This document shows, in pieces, positions 52,152 through 60,467 of a stretch of DNA of 64,000 bases. The notes beneath the pieces are model-generated. The model saw only the letters and a program-made list of their open reading frames with translations. It was not told the origin of the DNA and ran no database searches. This stretch comes from JBFHIJ01 sp041596515 (GTDB lineage: Bacteria; Bacteroidota; Ignavibacteria; Kapaibacteriales; UBA2268): contig JBFHIJ010000005.1 in NCBI GenBank assembly GCA_041596515.1, positions 1 to 64,000 of the forward strand, written 5' to 3'. Position 1 is the first letter of the stretch. The number at the start of each line of letters is the position of its first letter. The position numbers and the translations under genes were made by a program.

Positions 52152-53591
52152 ATGCAGTATTCTTATATCATAAAACTTATACTATCTGCTGCTTTGGCAG
52201 TATTAATCCTTTCATGTGGCTCTTCACGCAAAACAGGTTTTGAATTGCAACAGGAGCTCTATAGCTTAGATGAAACGGACTCCTCTCAAACTGAGCAAAT
52301 TTATCTGAAGGGTACAAAACCAATTGACTCTGCAGAGGTAGATAAACTGATTTATGATATATGGCGAATCAAGACTAACCAATACCCTGATACAATAAAA
52401 GCTTTTGCAAGAGTGTATGATTCAACCGGATATTTTATTACTAACATGGCTGACCCGTATAAGATAAATCCTGATGATAATTTTTTTATCAGAATGGATG
52501 AGAAGTTAGGTAAAGTCTATAATGTAAGAGATGTAAATGTTCCTGAATTTACAGTAAGAGAGTTTGGTGCTAATGATTCGATTGCTTATAACATAGTTAT
52601 GTCAGTGGACTATAGTGGCTCTATGGATGCGGTGATGGAAGCTATTTATATGGGTACTAATCTGTTTGTAAATATGAAATTTCCTTATGATAAAATAGGA
52701 ATTACTTCTTTTAATAAAGATTTCGATGTAAAAGTCCCGCTTATTCAGGACAAAAATAAAATACTTACTCTCTATAATGCAAAAAAAGAGCAAGGTTTTG
52801 GGCTTTTTTCCGGCGTATATGATGCTGTGGCTCAATGCCTTACTATGTACGAAAATACCCCTGAGGATTCGCCGCGAGTGCTTGTTCTCTTTTCAGATGG
52901 AGATGATAATTATTCTAAATCTGAAATCGGTGATCTAATCGAAAAAGCAAAAGCGGATAATATCAATGTATTTTCTATTGCATTTGGTTATTCTAAAGAT
53001 GATAATTTGAAATACTTATCTGAATATACCGGTGGTAAATTCTATAAAGCAAAAACAAGGGAAGACTTAATTGCTATCTTCCGAGACATATACATGAGTT
53101 TAAGATATTATTATCTTATTACTTACCATCCCCCTAAGTTTTGGGGCCATCACCAAGTTATTACTTCACTTGAGCTTCCGGACAGAGAAGATACGCTCAG
53201 AGGTTACGGAGAGTATGGCACTGGTGATTTATTTCCTTGGGATAAAATCGGGAAAGCATTTGAAAGACCAATACTCTTTGACTTTGACAGCACAGCAGTC
53301 AAGCCTCAGTCTTACCCTGTTATAGATGAGATAGTAGATGCGATGCTTAGTCGACCTAAACTTAGATTAGAAGTGCAGGGGCACACCGATAATGTTGGTG
53401 GTATAGCGTATAATCAGACTCTTTCACAGCTCAGGGCTTACGCCGTAGTCGAAGAGATAGTAAAAAGAGGCGTAGAGCCTCGCAGATTGCGTGCAAGAGG
53501 CTTTGGTATGTCCGTACCTATCGCTCCTAACTCTACTGATGAGGGAAGGGCTAAAAACAGAAGAACAGAATTTGTAATATTAGCTAAATAG
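52152..53591 (+). CDS. Lipoprotein with VWA and OmpA domains
   Basis: The 479-residue protein has a lipoprotein signal (LAVLILSCGSS). A von Willebrand A domain (about 140-310) carries the MIDAS motif DYSGSMD and FSDGDDNYSKSE. A C-terminal OmpA-like domain (about 370-479) has RPILFDFDSTAVKPQSYPV, VQGHTDNVGGIAYNQTLSQL and KNRRTEFVI. It should anchor the outer membrane to peptidoglycan while the VWA domain binds another protein through a metal ion. It lies three bases after the methyltransferase gene and directly abuts pyrE. No known complex is assigned. Confidence 0.85.
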   Translation: MQYSYIIKLILSAALAVLILSCGSSRKTGFELQQELYSLDETDSSQTEQIYLKGTKPIDSAEVDKLIYDIWRIKTNQYPDTIKAFARVYDSTGYFITNMADPYKINPDDNFFIRMDEKLGKVYNVRDVNVPEFTVREFGANDSIAYNIVMSVDYSGSMDAVMEAIYMGTNLFVNMKFPYDKIGITSFNKDFDVKVPLIQDKNKILTLYNAKKEQGFGLFSGVYDAVAQCLTMYENTPEDSPRVLVLFSDGDDNYSKSEIGDLIEKAKADNINVFSIAFGYSKDDNLKYLSEYTGGKFYKAKTREDLIAIFRDIYMSLRYYYLITYHPPKFWGHHQVITSLELPDREDTLRGYGEYGTGDLFPWDKIGKAFERPILFDFDSTAVKPQSYPVIDEIVDAMLSRPKLRLEVQGHTDNVGGIAYNQTLSQLRAYAVVEEIVKRGVEPRRLRARGFGMSVPIAPNSTDEGRAKNRRTEFVILAK

Positions 53592-54125
53592 ATGAGAAAC
53601 ATGGAAAGAAAAGAGCTTGCTAAAGCTATATACGATGCCGCCTATATTACAGGCGAATTTACTTTAAGATCAGGTGCAGTAAGTAACGAATATTTTGATA
53701 AATATCAGTTCGAAGCTCGTCCTCGAATCTTAGATGCAATTGCAGATAAACTAAAAGATATGATCCCTGAAGGTATTGACTTGTTAGGTGCTTTGGAGAT
53801 GGGAGGTATTCCGATTGCGACTGCTATTTCTTTGAAAACGGGAATACCTTGCGTATTTGTACGAAAAGAAGCTAAGAAATACGGAACTGCTAAATTTGCA
53901 GAAGGTCCTGAAATCAAAGGTAAAAATGTACTTATAGTAGAAGACGTAGTTACAAGTGGCGGGCAAATCATTATTTCTACTAAAGATTTGCGCGACTTGG
54001 GTGCAAACATCACAAAAGCAATCTGCGTAATCAACCGTGAAGCAGGTGGTGTTGAAAAATTAGCAGCAGAAGAAATTGAGTTAAATGCGTTATTTACTAT
54101 GACAGAGTTAAAAGCTTCAAAATAG
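53592..54125 (+). CDS. pyrE: Orotate phosphoribosyltransferase
   Basis: The 177-residue protein makes orotidine monophosphate from orotate and PRPP in pyrimidine synthesis. The PRPP-binding motif VLIVEDVVTSGGQ is intact, with FVRKEAKKYGTAK (the mobile loop lysines) and SGAVSNEYFDKYQF near the start. The ATG immediately follows the stop of the VWA-OmpA gene; a second ATG nine bases later is an alternative. No other pyr gene is adjacent. A terminator follows. Confidence 0.9.
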   Translation: MRNMERKELAKAIYDAAYITGEFTLRSGAVSNEYFDKYQFEARPRILDAIADKLKDMIPEGIDLLGALEMGGIPIATAISLKTGIPCVFVRKEAKKYGTAKFAEGPEIKGKNVLIVEDVVTSGGQIIISTKDLRDLGANITKAICVINREAGGVEKLAAEEIELNALFTMTELKASK

Positions 54126-54151
54126 TAATCAGTAAAATCTTATAGAATACA

Positions 54152-54188
54152 AGAGGCGTACTTTGAAAATAAGTCCGTCTCTTTTTTT
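54152..54188 (+). terminator. Rho-independent terminator of pyrE
   Basis: AGAGGCG-x-ACTT pairs with AAGT-x-CGTCTCT and is followed by seven T. The stem core is the same as after lon. It reaches the last bases of the convergent polyprenyl synthase gene. Confidence 0.82.
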
Positions 54189-55161
54189 ATTCGCAACGAT
54201 TTATGATATATTCGGCTAAGCTTCTTAAAACATCTTTAGCATAAGATTCCGGGAATTCGTCGAGCACCATAAGAGATTTACAAATGTAGTTATTTGCTTT
54301 GTCTAAAGAGTATTCCAGACCGCCTCGAGATTTAACAATAAATGTAATCTCCGATATTATATCTTCGTCTATTACTGGGTTACTTAGATAAGACTCTATA
54401 TAATCTCTTTCTGATTTAGATACTTTAGTAAGTGCATATATTAGAGGTAGTGTTAGCTTTTTTTCTTTCAAGTCGTTATTGCGTGTTTTTCCTGTGCTTA
54501 AGTCTAATGAATAATCAAATAAGTCATCCTGTATCTGGAATGCTAAACCTAAGCCAATACCAAATTCTCTTAGTTTCAATCGTTCATTTGCTTCTCTATT
54601 TGTACTAATTCCTCCCAACTCACATGCGTTGGCTATTAATTCTGCAGTTTTCCGAAGAATAATTCTAAAATAGGTTTCTTCTGAAATATTAATATTCCCA
54701 ATATTATTGATTTGGATTATTTCTCCTTCGCTCATGAATTTGAGAGTATGAATTAGAACTTTTAAGTACTCTGTTTCCTTATAATTAAGAGCGGTTTCAA
54801 AAATAGATGCAATGAGATAATCTCCAAATAGGATAGCACGGTCTTTACCAAAAAAAGCATTGAATGATGGCCTTCCCCGCCTTATTTCAGAGCGATCGAT
54901 AACATCATCATGTATCAGTGAAGCATTATGCAGGAACTCTACTAATGCAGCTCCTCTGTATGTGCGAATGCTCGATTTCCCGAAAAGCTCAGCTGTTAGC
55001 ACAGTCAGAGCAGGCCTGATAAGTTTGCCTTTTTTTGCAGTTAGGTAATCAGTATATTCGTTAGGCAAGTCAGACATATCATGAAGCATTTCATCATATA
55101 TTACTTTGAAATCACTTAGTTTAGAGCTGACAGGCGATAGTATTTCAAGGACTTGGCTCAT
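54187..55161 (-). CDS. Trans-polyprenyl diphosphate synthase
   Basis: The 324-residue protein has both aspartate-rich motifs of long-chain prenyl synthases: D85-DVID in LIHDDVIDRSEIRRGRPS and D212-DLFD in FQIQDDLFDYSLDLSTGK, with KGKLIRPAL near residue 45. It condenses isopentenyl diphosphate onto allylic diphosphates. The small residues before the first motif (FLHNASLIHDD) suggest a long-chain product such as the side chain of a respiratory quinone; chain length is not provable here. It converges with pyrE. Confidence 0.9.
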   Translation of the reverse strand: MSQVLEILSPVSSKLSDFKVIYDEMLHDMSDLPNEYTDYLTAKKGKLIRPALTVLTAELFGKSSIRTYRGAALVEFLHNASLIHDDVIDRSEIRRGRPSFNAFFGKDRAILFGDYLIASIFETALNYKETEYLKVLIHTLKFMSEGEIIQINNIGNINISEETYFRIILRKTAELIANACELGGISTNREANERLKLREFGIGLGLAFQIQDDLFDYSLDLSTGKTRNNDLKEKKLTLPLIYALTKVSKSERDYIESYLSNPVIDEDIISEITFIVKSRGGLEYSLDKANNYICKSLMVLDEFPESYAKDVLRSLAEYIINRCE

Positions 55162-55509
55162 TTTATATACCTTTCCCGTTTGGATATTTTTGATAATTTA
55201 TATACTTAAAGTAGAATTAAATACACAGCTGACTGAGGTAGTCGAATCCGTATCCTTATAGATTGACTTTAACGTCACACTGCCTAGAAGTAAATTCAAA
55301 GAATTAGTAATCAATTCTATTAATCTTAATACAAACAGATATATAATCGTTTTATTTTGCATAAAATGCGAATTTACTAAAATATCTGAATATATTTGTT
55401 GCAGTATGAACGGTAATTTATACTTTACCAGGAGGATTGATAAGTAAATATACTTCTATCAGGCATAGTATTTGCTAATATTTTTCATAATACTATTTTA
55501 GGTGGAAAC
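55162..55509. other. Divergent promoter region, no gene seen
   Basis: About 350 bp between the polyprenyl synthase gene (leftward) and a barrel gene (rightward). It contains a TATATTTG box at 55391-55398 and a free AGGAGG (about 55432-55437) not followed by a convincing reading frame. A 17-base match to the flagellin terminator loop (near 55459) is probably chance. Nothing else is recognised. Confidence 0.4.
55391..55398 (+). promoter_or_regulatory. Bacteroidota -7 element upstream of a barrel gene
   Basis: TATATTTG fits TAnnTTTG. The predicted leader would be about 105 nt to the ATG at 55510. No good -33 TTTG is placed upstream. Confidence 0.35.
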
Positions 55510-56160
55510 ATGAAGAAATTACTTTTTACAATAATTGCTTTGCTTACCCTTATTTCCTCTGCAAAAGCTGTGGATATGCAACTTGGACCTATGGCTGCTA
55601 TCAAAGCAGGAGTCAATGGCGTAGATACTCCTGAAAATAGGCAAAATGGTATGGCTTTGGGTAAATTGCCTGATTTTGGTCTTACTGCTAATATTCCACT
55701 AACTGAGTCCGGTAAAATTGGCTTGCATGCTAATCTGGGCTATAATACCTACTCTTATGTTATCAAAGATTATAATACAGAGGTTAAGTTTACACATAAT
55801 CTTAGCTATTTGGCTTTCAATCCGAATTTATATTTCAATGGATATGTGATGGGCTTTAATATTGGTTTGCCTATGAGTGGAGACGTAGAGGGAAGCAGCA
55901 TCGCTACAGGGGATTTAAATGTGCTTTTTGAGTTTCGCATGGGTGGCCATATAAATTTAATGTCAGACGAATCAGGCTCTTTGAACCTTTTCTTTTATGC
56001 GGGTTATATGTTGAATAACGTGATTAATGATTTTGAAAAAAACGACCCTCTTAAAGGAATTATACCATATAGCGAAGAGCAGACCATTAGCGATGATTTG
56101 AACATGAGAGCTGCGAGCATCTGCATAGGATTCAACTATTTATTTAACTTATCACTATAA
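55510..56160 (+). CDS. Outer-membrane beta-barrel protein (unknown)
   Basis: The 216-residue protein has a signal peptide (MKKLLFTIIALLTLISSAKA). Strands of alternating pattern follow (GKIGLHANLGYNTYSYVI, NLYFNGYVMGFNIGLPMSG), with a hydrophobic end (ICIGFNYLFNLSL). The size fits an 8-stranded barrel. No family is recognised. It is followed by deoC seven bases later and probably shares its transcript. Confidence 0.65.
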   Translation: MKKLLFTIIALLTLISSAKAVDMQLGPMAAIKAGVNGVDTPENRQNGMALGKLPDFGLTANIPLTESGKIGLHANLGYNTYSYVIKDYNTEVKFTHNLSYLAFNPNLYFNGYVMGFNIGLPMSGDVEGSSIATGDLNVLFEFRMGGHINLMSDESGSLNLFFYAGYMLNNVINDFEKNDPLKGIIPYSEEQTISDDLNMRAASICIGFNYLFNLSL

Positions 56161-56167
56161 GACGCTT

Positions 56168-56818
56168 ATGATTATTGCTCCTTATATTGACCATACTTTG
56201 CTTAAGCAAGATGCAACAGCTAAACAAATAGATGTGCTGTGTAAAGATGCTTATAAATATGGCTTTGCATCTGTATGTATAAATCCTTGCTATGTATCTT
56301 ATGCAAAACAAATACTAAGAAATTCTGAAGTTAAAGTTTGCACTGTTGTCGGATTTCCGTTGGGTGCAAGCGAGACGAGAGTTAAAACATTCGAAGTGGC
56401 TTGTGCGATTGACTCAGGTGCTGATGAGATTGACATTGTTATGAATATCAGTGCTGCAAAAAATGGAGAATGGCTTATTATTTACGAAGAGCTTAGTCCT
56501 ATTGCAGATATATGCAAAGACAATGGAATAATACTAAAAGTAATTATTGAAGCCACATTACTGACTAAATCAGAAATCGTGAGAGCTGCAGCGGTATGTT
56601 GCGAAGCCGGTGCTGACTTTATCAAAACATCTACCGGATTTGCAGGTGGAGCCACTATAGAACACATCGAATTAATCCAAAAATCTATACCGGAAGGTGT
56701 AAGAATTAAAGCATCAGGCGGAATAAAAACCTATGATTTTGTTAAGCAGCTGATAAATGCAGGTGCTTCCAGGATCGGAACCAGTTCCGGTGTGAATATT
56801 ATCTCTGAAGCTAAGTAA
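56168..56818 (+). CDS. deoC: Deoxyribose-phosphate aldolase
   Basis: The 216-residue TIM-barrel enzyme splits 2-deoxyribose 5-phosphate into glyceraldehyde 3-phosphate and acetaldehyde. The Schiff-base residue is Lys153 (DFIKTSTGF), with Lys181 (RIKASGGIKT) and Asp90 (EIDIVMN) in their expected places. PYIDHTLLKQDAT at the start and VVGFPLGAS are typical. It lies within a run of outer-membrane protein genes, an unusual neighbourhood for nucleoside catabolism. Confidence 0.93.
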   Translation: MIIAPYIDHTLLKQDATAKQIDVLCKDAYKYGFASVCINPCYVSYAKQILRNSEVKVCTVVGFPLGASETRVKTFEVACAIDSGADEIDIVMNISAAKNGEWLIIYEELSPIADICKDNGIILKVIIEATLLTKSEIVRAAAVCCEAGADFIKTSTGFAGGATIEHIELIQKSIPEGVRIKASGGIKTYDFVKQLINAGASRIGTSSGVNIISEAK

Positions 56819-56837
56819 AAAATAAGAACAGATTTAT

Positions 56838-57962
56838 ATGTACTCTTTCAAAATATGCCTAAAAATAATATTTTTTGGATTTACTGCTATAATCTTTACT
56901 TCCGAACTCAAGTCCCAAGAAAACTTTGAGTCAAGAGTGTGGGAAGAGTATGTTTTCTCCTGCGACGAAGTAAATGGAGAATTATCCAATATGCTTTTAA
57001 ATGATTTTTTGTTGCACAATAAATTAGACTCTGCCAAACTACTTTCTTCATACTGGCGAGACAGATGTGGAGATAAAGAACCTGTATTGCGAGCAAATAT
57101 CTTATTGGACTTAACCATGGATAGATTTATATGGGACACTTATTTTAGCGAATATACTAATTTCATTATGATGGTAGTGTCATATAAGAAAACTATTAAA
57201 TACGACAATCAATATCGCCATCCCTATAGCAACATGCCATTGAACTCAGATTTTGACAGTGTTTTTGCTAATATTGCAGCTTCTAATATTTTAAAGTACG
57301 ATAGCACAGATGTGAAATGGCTTATTTGCAAATTATACTCAGACCCAGAATTCAAAGTGTTTTCTTATATTCAGTCAGGAATGCTTTCAGACTCAAATAT
57401 CTATCAAGCGTATCATGATGTTTTAGATCAGCAGCTGAGCTCATCTAGCCTTGCTGCCATTGTCGGCGGAGGAGCATGGTTGCCAAGCGGTGATCTCAAA
57501 GATTATACCGCTGCTCCTCAGATAGGAATAGGCTTGGGATTTGATTCTCCAAATTACGGACTTCAGTTAGATTTCAAATTGAGAAGTTTAAAAATAAAAA
57601 ACGAATTTGCTGGTAATAATCCTTTTGATAGTGCAACTGGATATTCCTTGGGCTTAAATTATTTGACTCCGATATTTGTATACAGAAGGAATAGGACTAA
57701 TTTGATAGTGGGTGGGGCTTATGAATGGTTAAATCCCTACGTAGACGAGGATATTTTTGCTGCCTCATTTGTATTAAATGCAGGAGTATCTTTAAGATTA
57801 GGCATAACTCGATTAGGCAGCATGGAATTAACTATGTTATACAAAATCCAAAATTTCTCGGATGATAGGTTTAAGTATTCTTCAAATGCTTTTACATTTA
57901 TGATTTCGTGGGTATTTATAGATTCCGGAAGTGAATATACTTTAGAGCAGTTGGAGTACTAA
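56838..57962 (+). CDS. Exported helical-plus-barrel protein, tandem paralogue 1
   Basis: The 374-residue protein has a signal peptide (ICLKIIFFGFTAIIFTSELKS) and a cysteine-containing helical region of about 170 residues (SCDEVNGELSNMLL, YDSTDVKWLICKLYSD). A C-terminal membrane-strand region follows (WLPSGDLKDYTAAPQIGIGL, NLIVGGAYEWLNPY, FMISWVFID). The next gene encodes a protein with the same plan, and both share the YDSTDV...LIC...Y motif, so the pair arose by duplication. No known family is recognised. It starts 20 bases after deoC. Confidence 0.62.
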   Translation: MYSFKICLKIIFFGFTAIIFTSELKSQENFESRVWEEYVFSCDEVNGELSNMLLNDFLLHNKLDSAKLLSSYWRDRCGDKEPVLRANILLDLTMDRFIWDTYFSEYTNFIMMVVSYKKTIKYDNQYRHPYSNMPLNSDFDSVFANIAASNILKYDSTDVKWLICKLYSDPEFKVFSYIQSGMLSDSNIYQAYHDVLDQQLSSSSLAAIVGGGAWLPSGDLKDYTAAPQIGIGLGFDSPNYGLQLDFKLRSLKIKNEFAGNNPFDSATGYSLGLNYLTPIFVYRRNRTNLIVGGAYEWLNPYVDEDIFAASFVLNAGVSLRLGITRLGSMELTMLYKIQNFSDDRFKYSSNAFTFMISWVFIDSGSEYTLEQLEY

Positions 57963-57963
57963 G

Positions 57964-59238
57964 TTGAAAAATAAACAAATATTATTACTTTGGCTAAAGT
58001 TGTCATTCTTGACTATTATTCTTGTGAGTAATATAAAAGCAGAGGATAGCTATTTCAGAAATAGTTTGCTGAAAGATAAAGATTTGAAGTACGAAAACGC
58101 TGTACAGGTATGTTCAAATTTATATGCAAAGTACTACAAAGAAAACTATAAAGATTCTATAGATTTATTGATAAACTATTGGGACTCCATAAGTCTTCCG
58201 AAAGATGTTAATACTTTTCGGTATAGAATTGGACATTATAATAATAAATATTTATATAACGAAGTGCTATTTAGAATCAAACTACTCCGCGATTTAGAGA
58301 ATGATAAGCTTAGCTCTTACAAAATTGATAGTTTAGGGGAAGATTTACTAAATGCTATTTTGCAATTTAAAAATAGAGTACAATATCAGCAGAAATATGC
58401 CTTTGCACCACAAGCTACCCATTTTTATACTAATGAATATTATGGTGCATTATTAGACTATGTTGAGTCAGGGCAGGAATTTGATAAGGCTACTCAAGCC
58501 TATGCGAAATCCTTATCATCGAAATACGACAGTACAGATGTGAGAAGACTGATATGTGAAGTGTATGCTGATATGTCAGAACCATTGTACAAAGTGATGA
58601 AAAAAGAGCAATATAAAGGTACAAAACTTCGGGACGAGTACTTTGATTTTATAGATTATACCAAGTATAATCATACGATGTATATATCCTTGACTCTTGG
58701 GCAGTGGATGCCGATGGGAACTCTTGACATGTTTGGTAATCATCCTGAACTTGGTTTACGTATGGGCTTTATCGCTCATAATTACGAAATTGGTTTTAGT
58801 ATGAACTTTAGATTTTCAGATAGTAAAAATGCTTACACCATACATACAAACAAGGGAATAGAGACAAGTAAAAGCTTTTATGGTCACTTTATTGGATTTG
58901 ACGGAAAATATATAATCGCTAAATATAAGCCATTAGAATTATTTTTAATTGGTGGAATTGGTGGCGACATGATATCTTTTGACAAGGAATTGCTGGATGA
59001 AGCCGGTCGTGAAGATTTTGATTATCGTGTTTTAAACTTTGGTATGAATATCGGTATGGGTTTTCAGTGGTTTGTATCAAACAATAATAGCATTGGAGCT
59101 GCTTTAGTTTATAATCATGCAGATCGTTCAGACAATGAATATTTAAGAGTAACAGGCAATTCGATAAGTCTGAGGTTTTCAGTTAGTTCTTATAAATTTG
59201 GTATTCCTGATGTCTTCGGGCATAAATTGCATGAATAG
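57964..59238 (+). CDS. Exported helical-plus-barrel protein, tandem paralogue 2 (TTG start)
   Basis: The 424-residue protein begins at TTG, one base after the stop of its paralogue. This start is chosen because it gives a signal peptide (KNKQILLLWLKLSFLTIILV) and no ATG offers one. A helical region (to about 215) contains SSKYDSTDVRRLICEVYAD, matching the motif of paralogue 1. Barrel-like strands follow (MYISLTLGQWMPMGTLDMFG, LGLRMGFIAHNYEIGFSMNF). Function is unknown; the coupling suggests the two products work together at the outer membrane. A terminator follows. Confidence 0.62.
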   Translation: MKNKQILLLWLKLSFLTIILVSNIKAEDSYFRNSLLKDKDLKYENAVQVCSNLYAKYYKENYKDSIDLLINYWDSISLPKDVNTFRYRIGHYNNKYLYNEVLFRIKLLRDLENDKLSSYKIDSLGEDLLNAILQFKNRVQYQQKYAFAPQATHFYTNEYYGALLDYVESGQEFDKATQAYAKSLSSKYDSTDVRRLICEVYADMSEPLYKVMKKEQYKGTKLRDEYFDFIDYTKYNHTMYISLTLGQWMPMGTLDMFGNHPELGLRMGFIAHNYEIGFSMNFRFSDSKNAYTIHTNKGIETSKSFYGHFIGFDGKYIIAKYKPLELFLIGGIGGDMISFDKELLDEAGREDFDYRVLNFGMNIGMGFQWFVSNNNSIGAALVYNHADRSDNEYLRVTGNSISLRFSVSSYKFGIPDVFGHKLHE

Positions 59239-59240
59239 AT

Positions 59241-59265
59241 AGACGCACTTATGCGGTGCGTCTTT
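59241..59265 (+). terminator. Rho-independent terminator of the tandem paralogue operon
   Basis: AGACGCAC and GTGCGTCT form a perfect stem around a 7-base loop, followed by a short T run. It starts two bases after the stop codon. Confidence 0.75.
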
Positions 59266-59281
59266 AAAAAGAAATAGCGTT

Positions 59282-60229
59282 TTACTTCACTAGAATGCAA
59301 ATACTCATGTCAAACTTGCCTTCAGGGTGGTCACATGCAGTTGTATGATAAATCTCCAAGCTCGGACTATCTGCCGGCTCGTAGCCATTCGCAGGCAGCC
59401 ACGCACCGATTAATCCATTATAACAAGATTCTATTTCGTGGCCGAAAACTTCTAGCCTTTGCACTGCATATCTACCACCTCGCACCGTATATAGACCTAC
59501 TTCTCCACTTACTTCAGTGCCATCCTCCACATTTATACATGCATAATATCTACATTTATCAGGCGGAGTTACTTTGGGATCATCAAAACCTATCCCAAGA
59601 TAAGTAGTATGCTTATTTAAGAAGCCTTTGGGTCCTGCCCATGCACAAAGCTTTTCCCATGTCGCACCTATTTTTTCTTCGTTATAGCCACCATGATTAG
59701 CTACATAAGCAACTTGCATTTCATCAAAGTTTTGGATTGATACTTTCATTTCTGTTCTCCCTATTCTGTATTTTGATAAAAACATATTTACGTTTTCAAA
59801 ATACAGCTTAGAATCTTTAATGCTTTTTCCATCCTTGCTATTTGTTTTGCAAATCTTGCTATTAATGAAGTCTAATTGTCTTTCTTTTTCGTTTTGTTTC
59901 CATACTGAAGGGGAACAGTCAAAGTAATCTTTGAAAGCTCTGGAAAATGTAGCTTGCGAAGAAAATCCACAATAAAAAGCTATGTCGCCCATGGTTTGCT
60001 CTGAAGATTTGAGCATTAGAGCAGCTCTTTCCACTCTAATTCTTCGTAAAAAGTCTTTAGGAGTCTCTTTCATCAGCATATTAAAAATACGATGGAAATG
60101 GTACTGAGAGAAACAAGCTATTTCAGCCAAGTCCTGCAATTTAATATCTTTATCTATATTGGCTTCTACATAGTCAACAACCTGATTTATTCTTTTTATA
60201 TAGTCCCTGATTAGATTTATATCTGTCAT
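59282..60229 (-). CDS. AraC-family regulator with GyrI-like effector domain
   Basis: The 315-residue protein has an N-terminal AraC/XylS double helix-turn-helix (about 12-110: LAEIACFSQYHFHRIFN, MGDIAFYCGFSSQATFSRAF). A C-terminal GyrI-like domain (about 155-315: MKVSIQNFDEMQVAYVANHG, TVRGGRYAVQRLEVFG) binds small, often drug-like, molecules. This order matches Rob/SoxS-like effector-sensing regulators. No efflux or detoxification gene is adjacent. It is convergent to the tandem barrel genes and divergent from the next gene. Confidence 0.88.
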   Translation of the reverse strand: MTDINLIRDYIKRINQVVDYVEANIDKDIKLQDLAEIACFSQYHFHRIFNMLMKETPKDFLRRIRVERAALMLKSSEQTMGDIAFYCGFSSQATFSRAFKDYFDCSPSVWKQNEKERQLDFINSKICKTNSKDGKSIKDSKLYFENVNMFLSKYRIGRTEMKVSIQNFDEMQVAYVANHGGYNEEKIGATWEKLCAWAGPKGFLNKHTTYLGIGFDDPKVTPPDKCRYYACINVEDGTEVSGEVGLYTVRGGRYAVQRLEVFGHEIESCYNGLIGAWLPANGYEPADSPSLEIYHTTACDHPEGKFDMSICILVK

Positions 60230-60435
60230 AGCTTTTATTCTTTTTATTTATGTTATCTATTCTTACCCATAATATATAAATAGTATTTTACTGTTGGAAA
60301 TATTATCTTGGTTTATTCTTTTGGTTTAGAGATAGATTTTGCTCCTGAATACTTCAACATAAAATTTACTATTATGCTCACTTCATAAAATTAATCATAA
60401 AAAAGTTCGTCACAAAAGTGTATCAATGAGAAACT

Positions 60436-60443
60436 TAACTTTG
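60436..60443 (+). promoter_or_regulatory. Bacteroidota -7 element upstream of the DHOD-like gene
   Basis: TAACTTTG fits TAnnTTTG and would give a leader of about 20 nt before the ATG at 60468. The -33 region is weak. Confidence 0.35.
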
Positions 60444-60467
60444 TAAAAAATATATCGAGAGTTTAAA

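Noticed and set aside
28431..54188. Shared AGAGGCG...CGTCTCT stems after lon and pyrE as a mobile repeat
   Set aside because: Only the terminator stem is shared; loops and flanks differ, so this is probably convergent terminator sequence.
46775..55475. 17-base identity between the flagellin terminator loop and 55459-55475
   Set aside because: A single AT-rich match of this length is close to chance in 64 kb, and the surrounding bases do not match.
55432..55490. AGGAGG followed by a short TTG frame (leader peptide?)
   Set aside because: The spacing between AGGAGG and TTG is too short and the 13-codon frame shows nothing attenuator-like.
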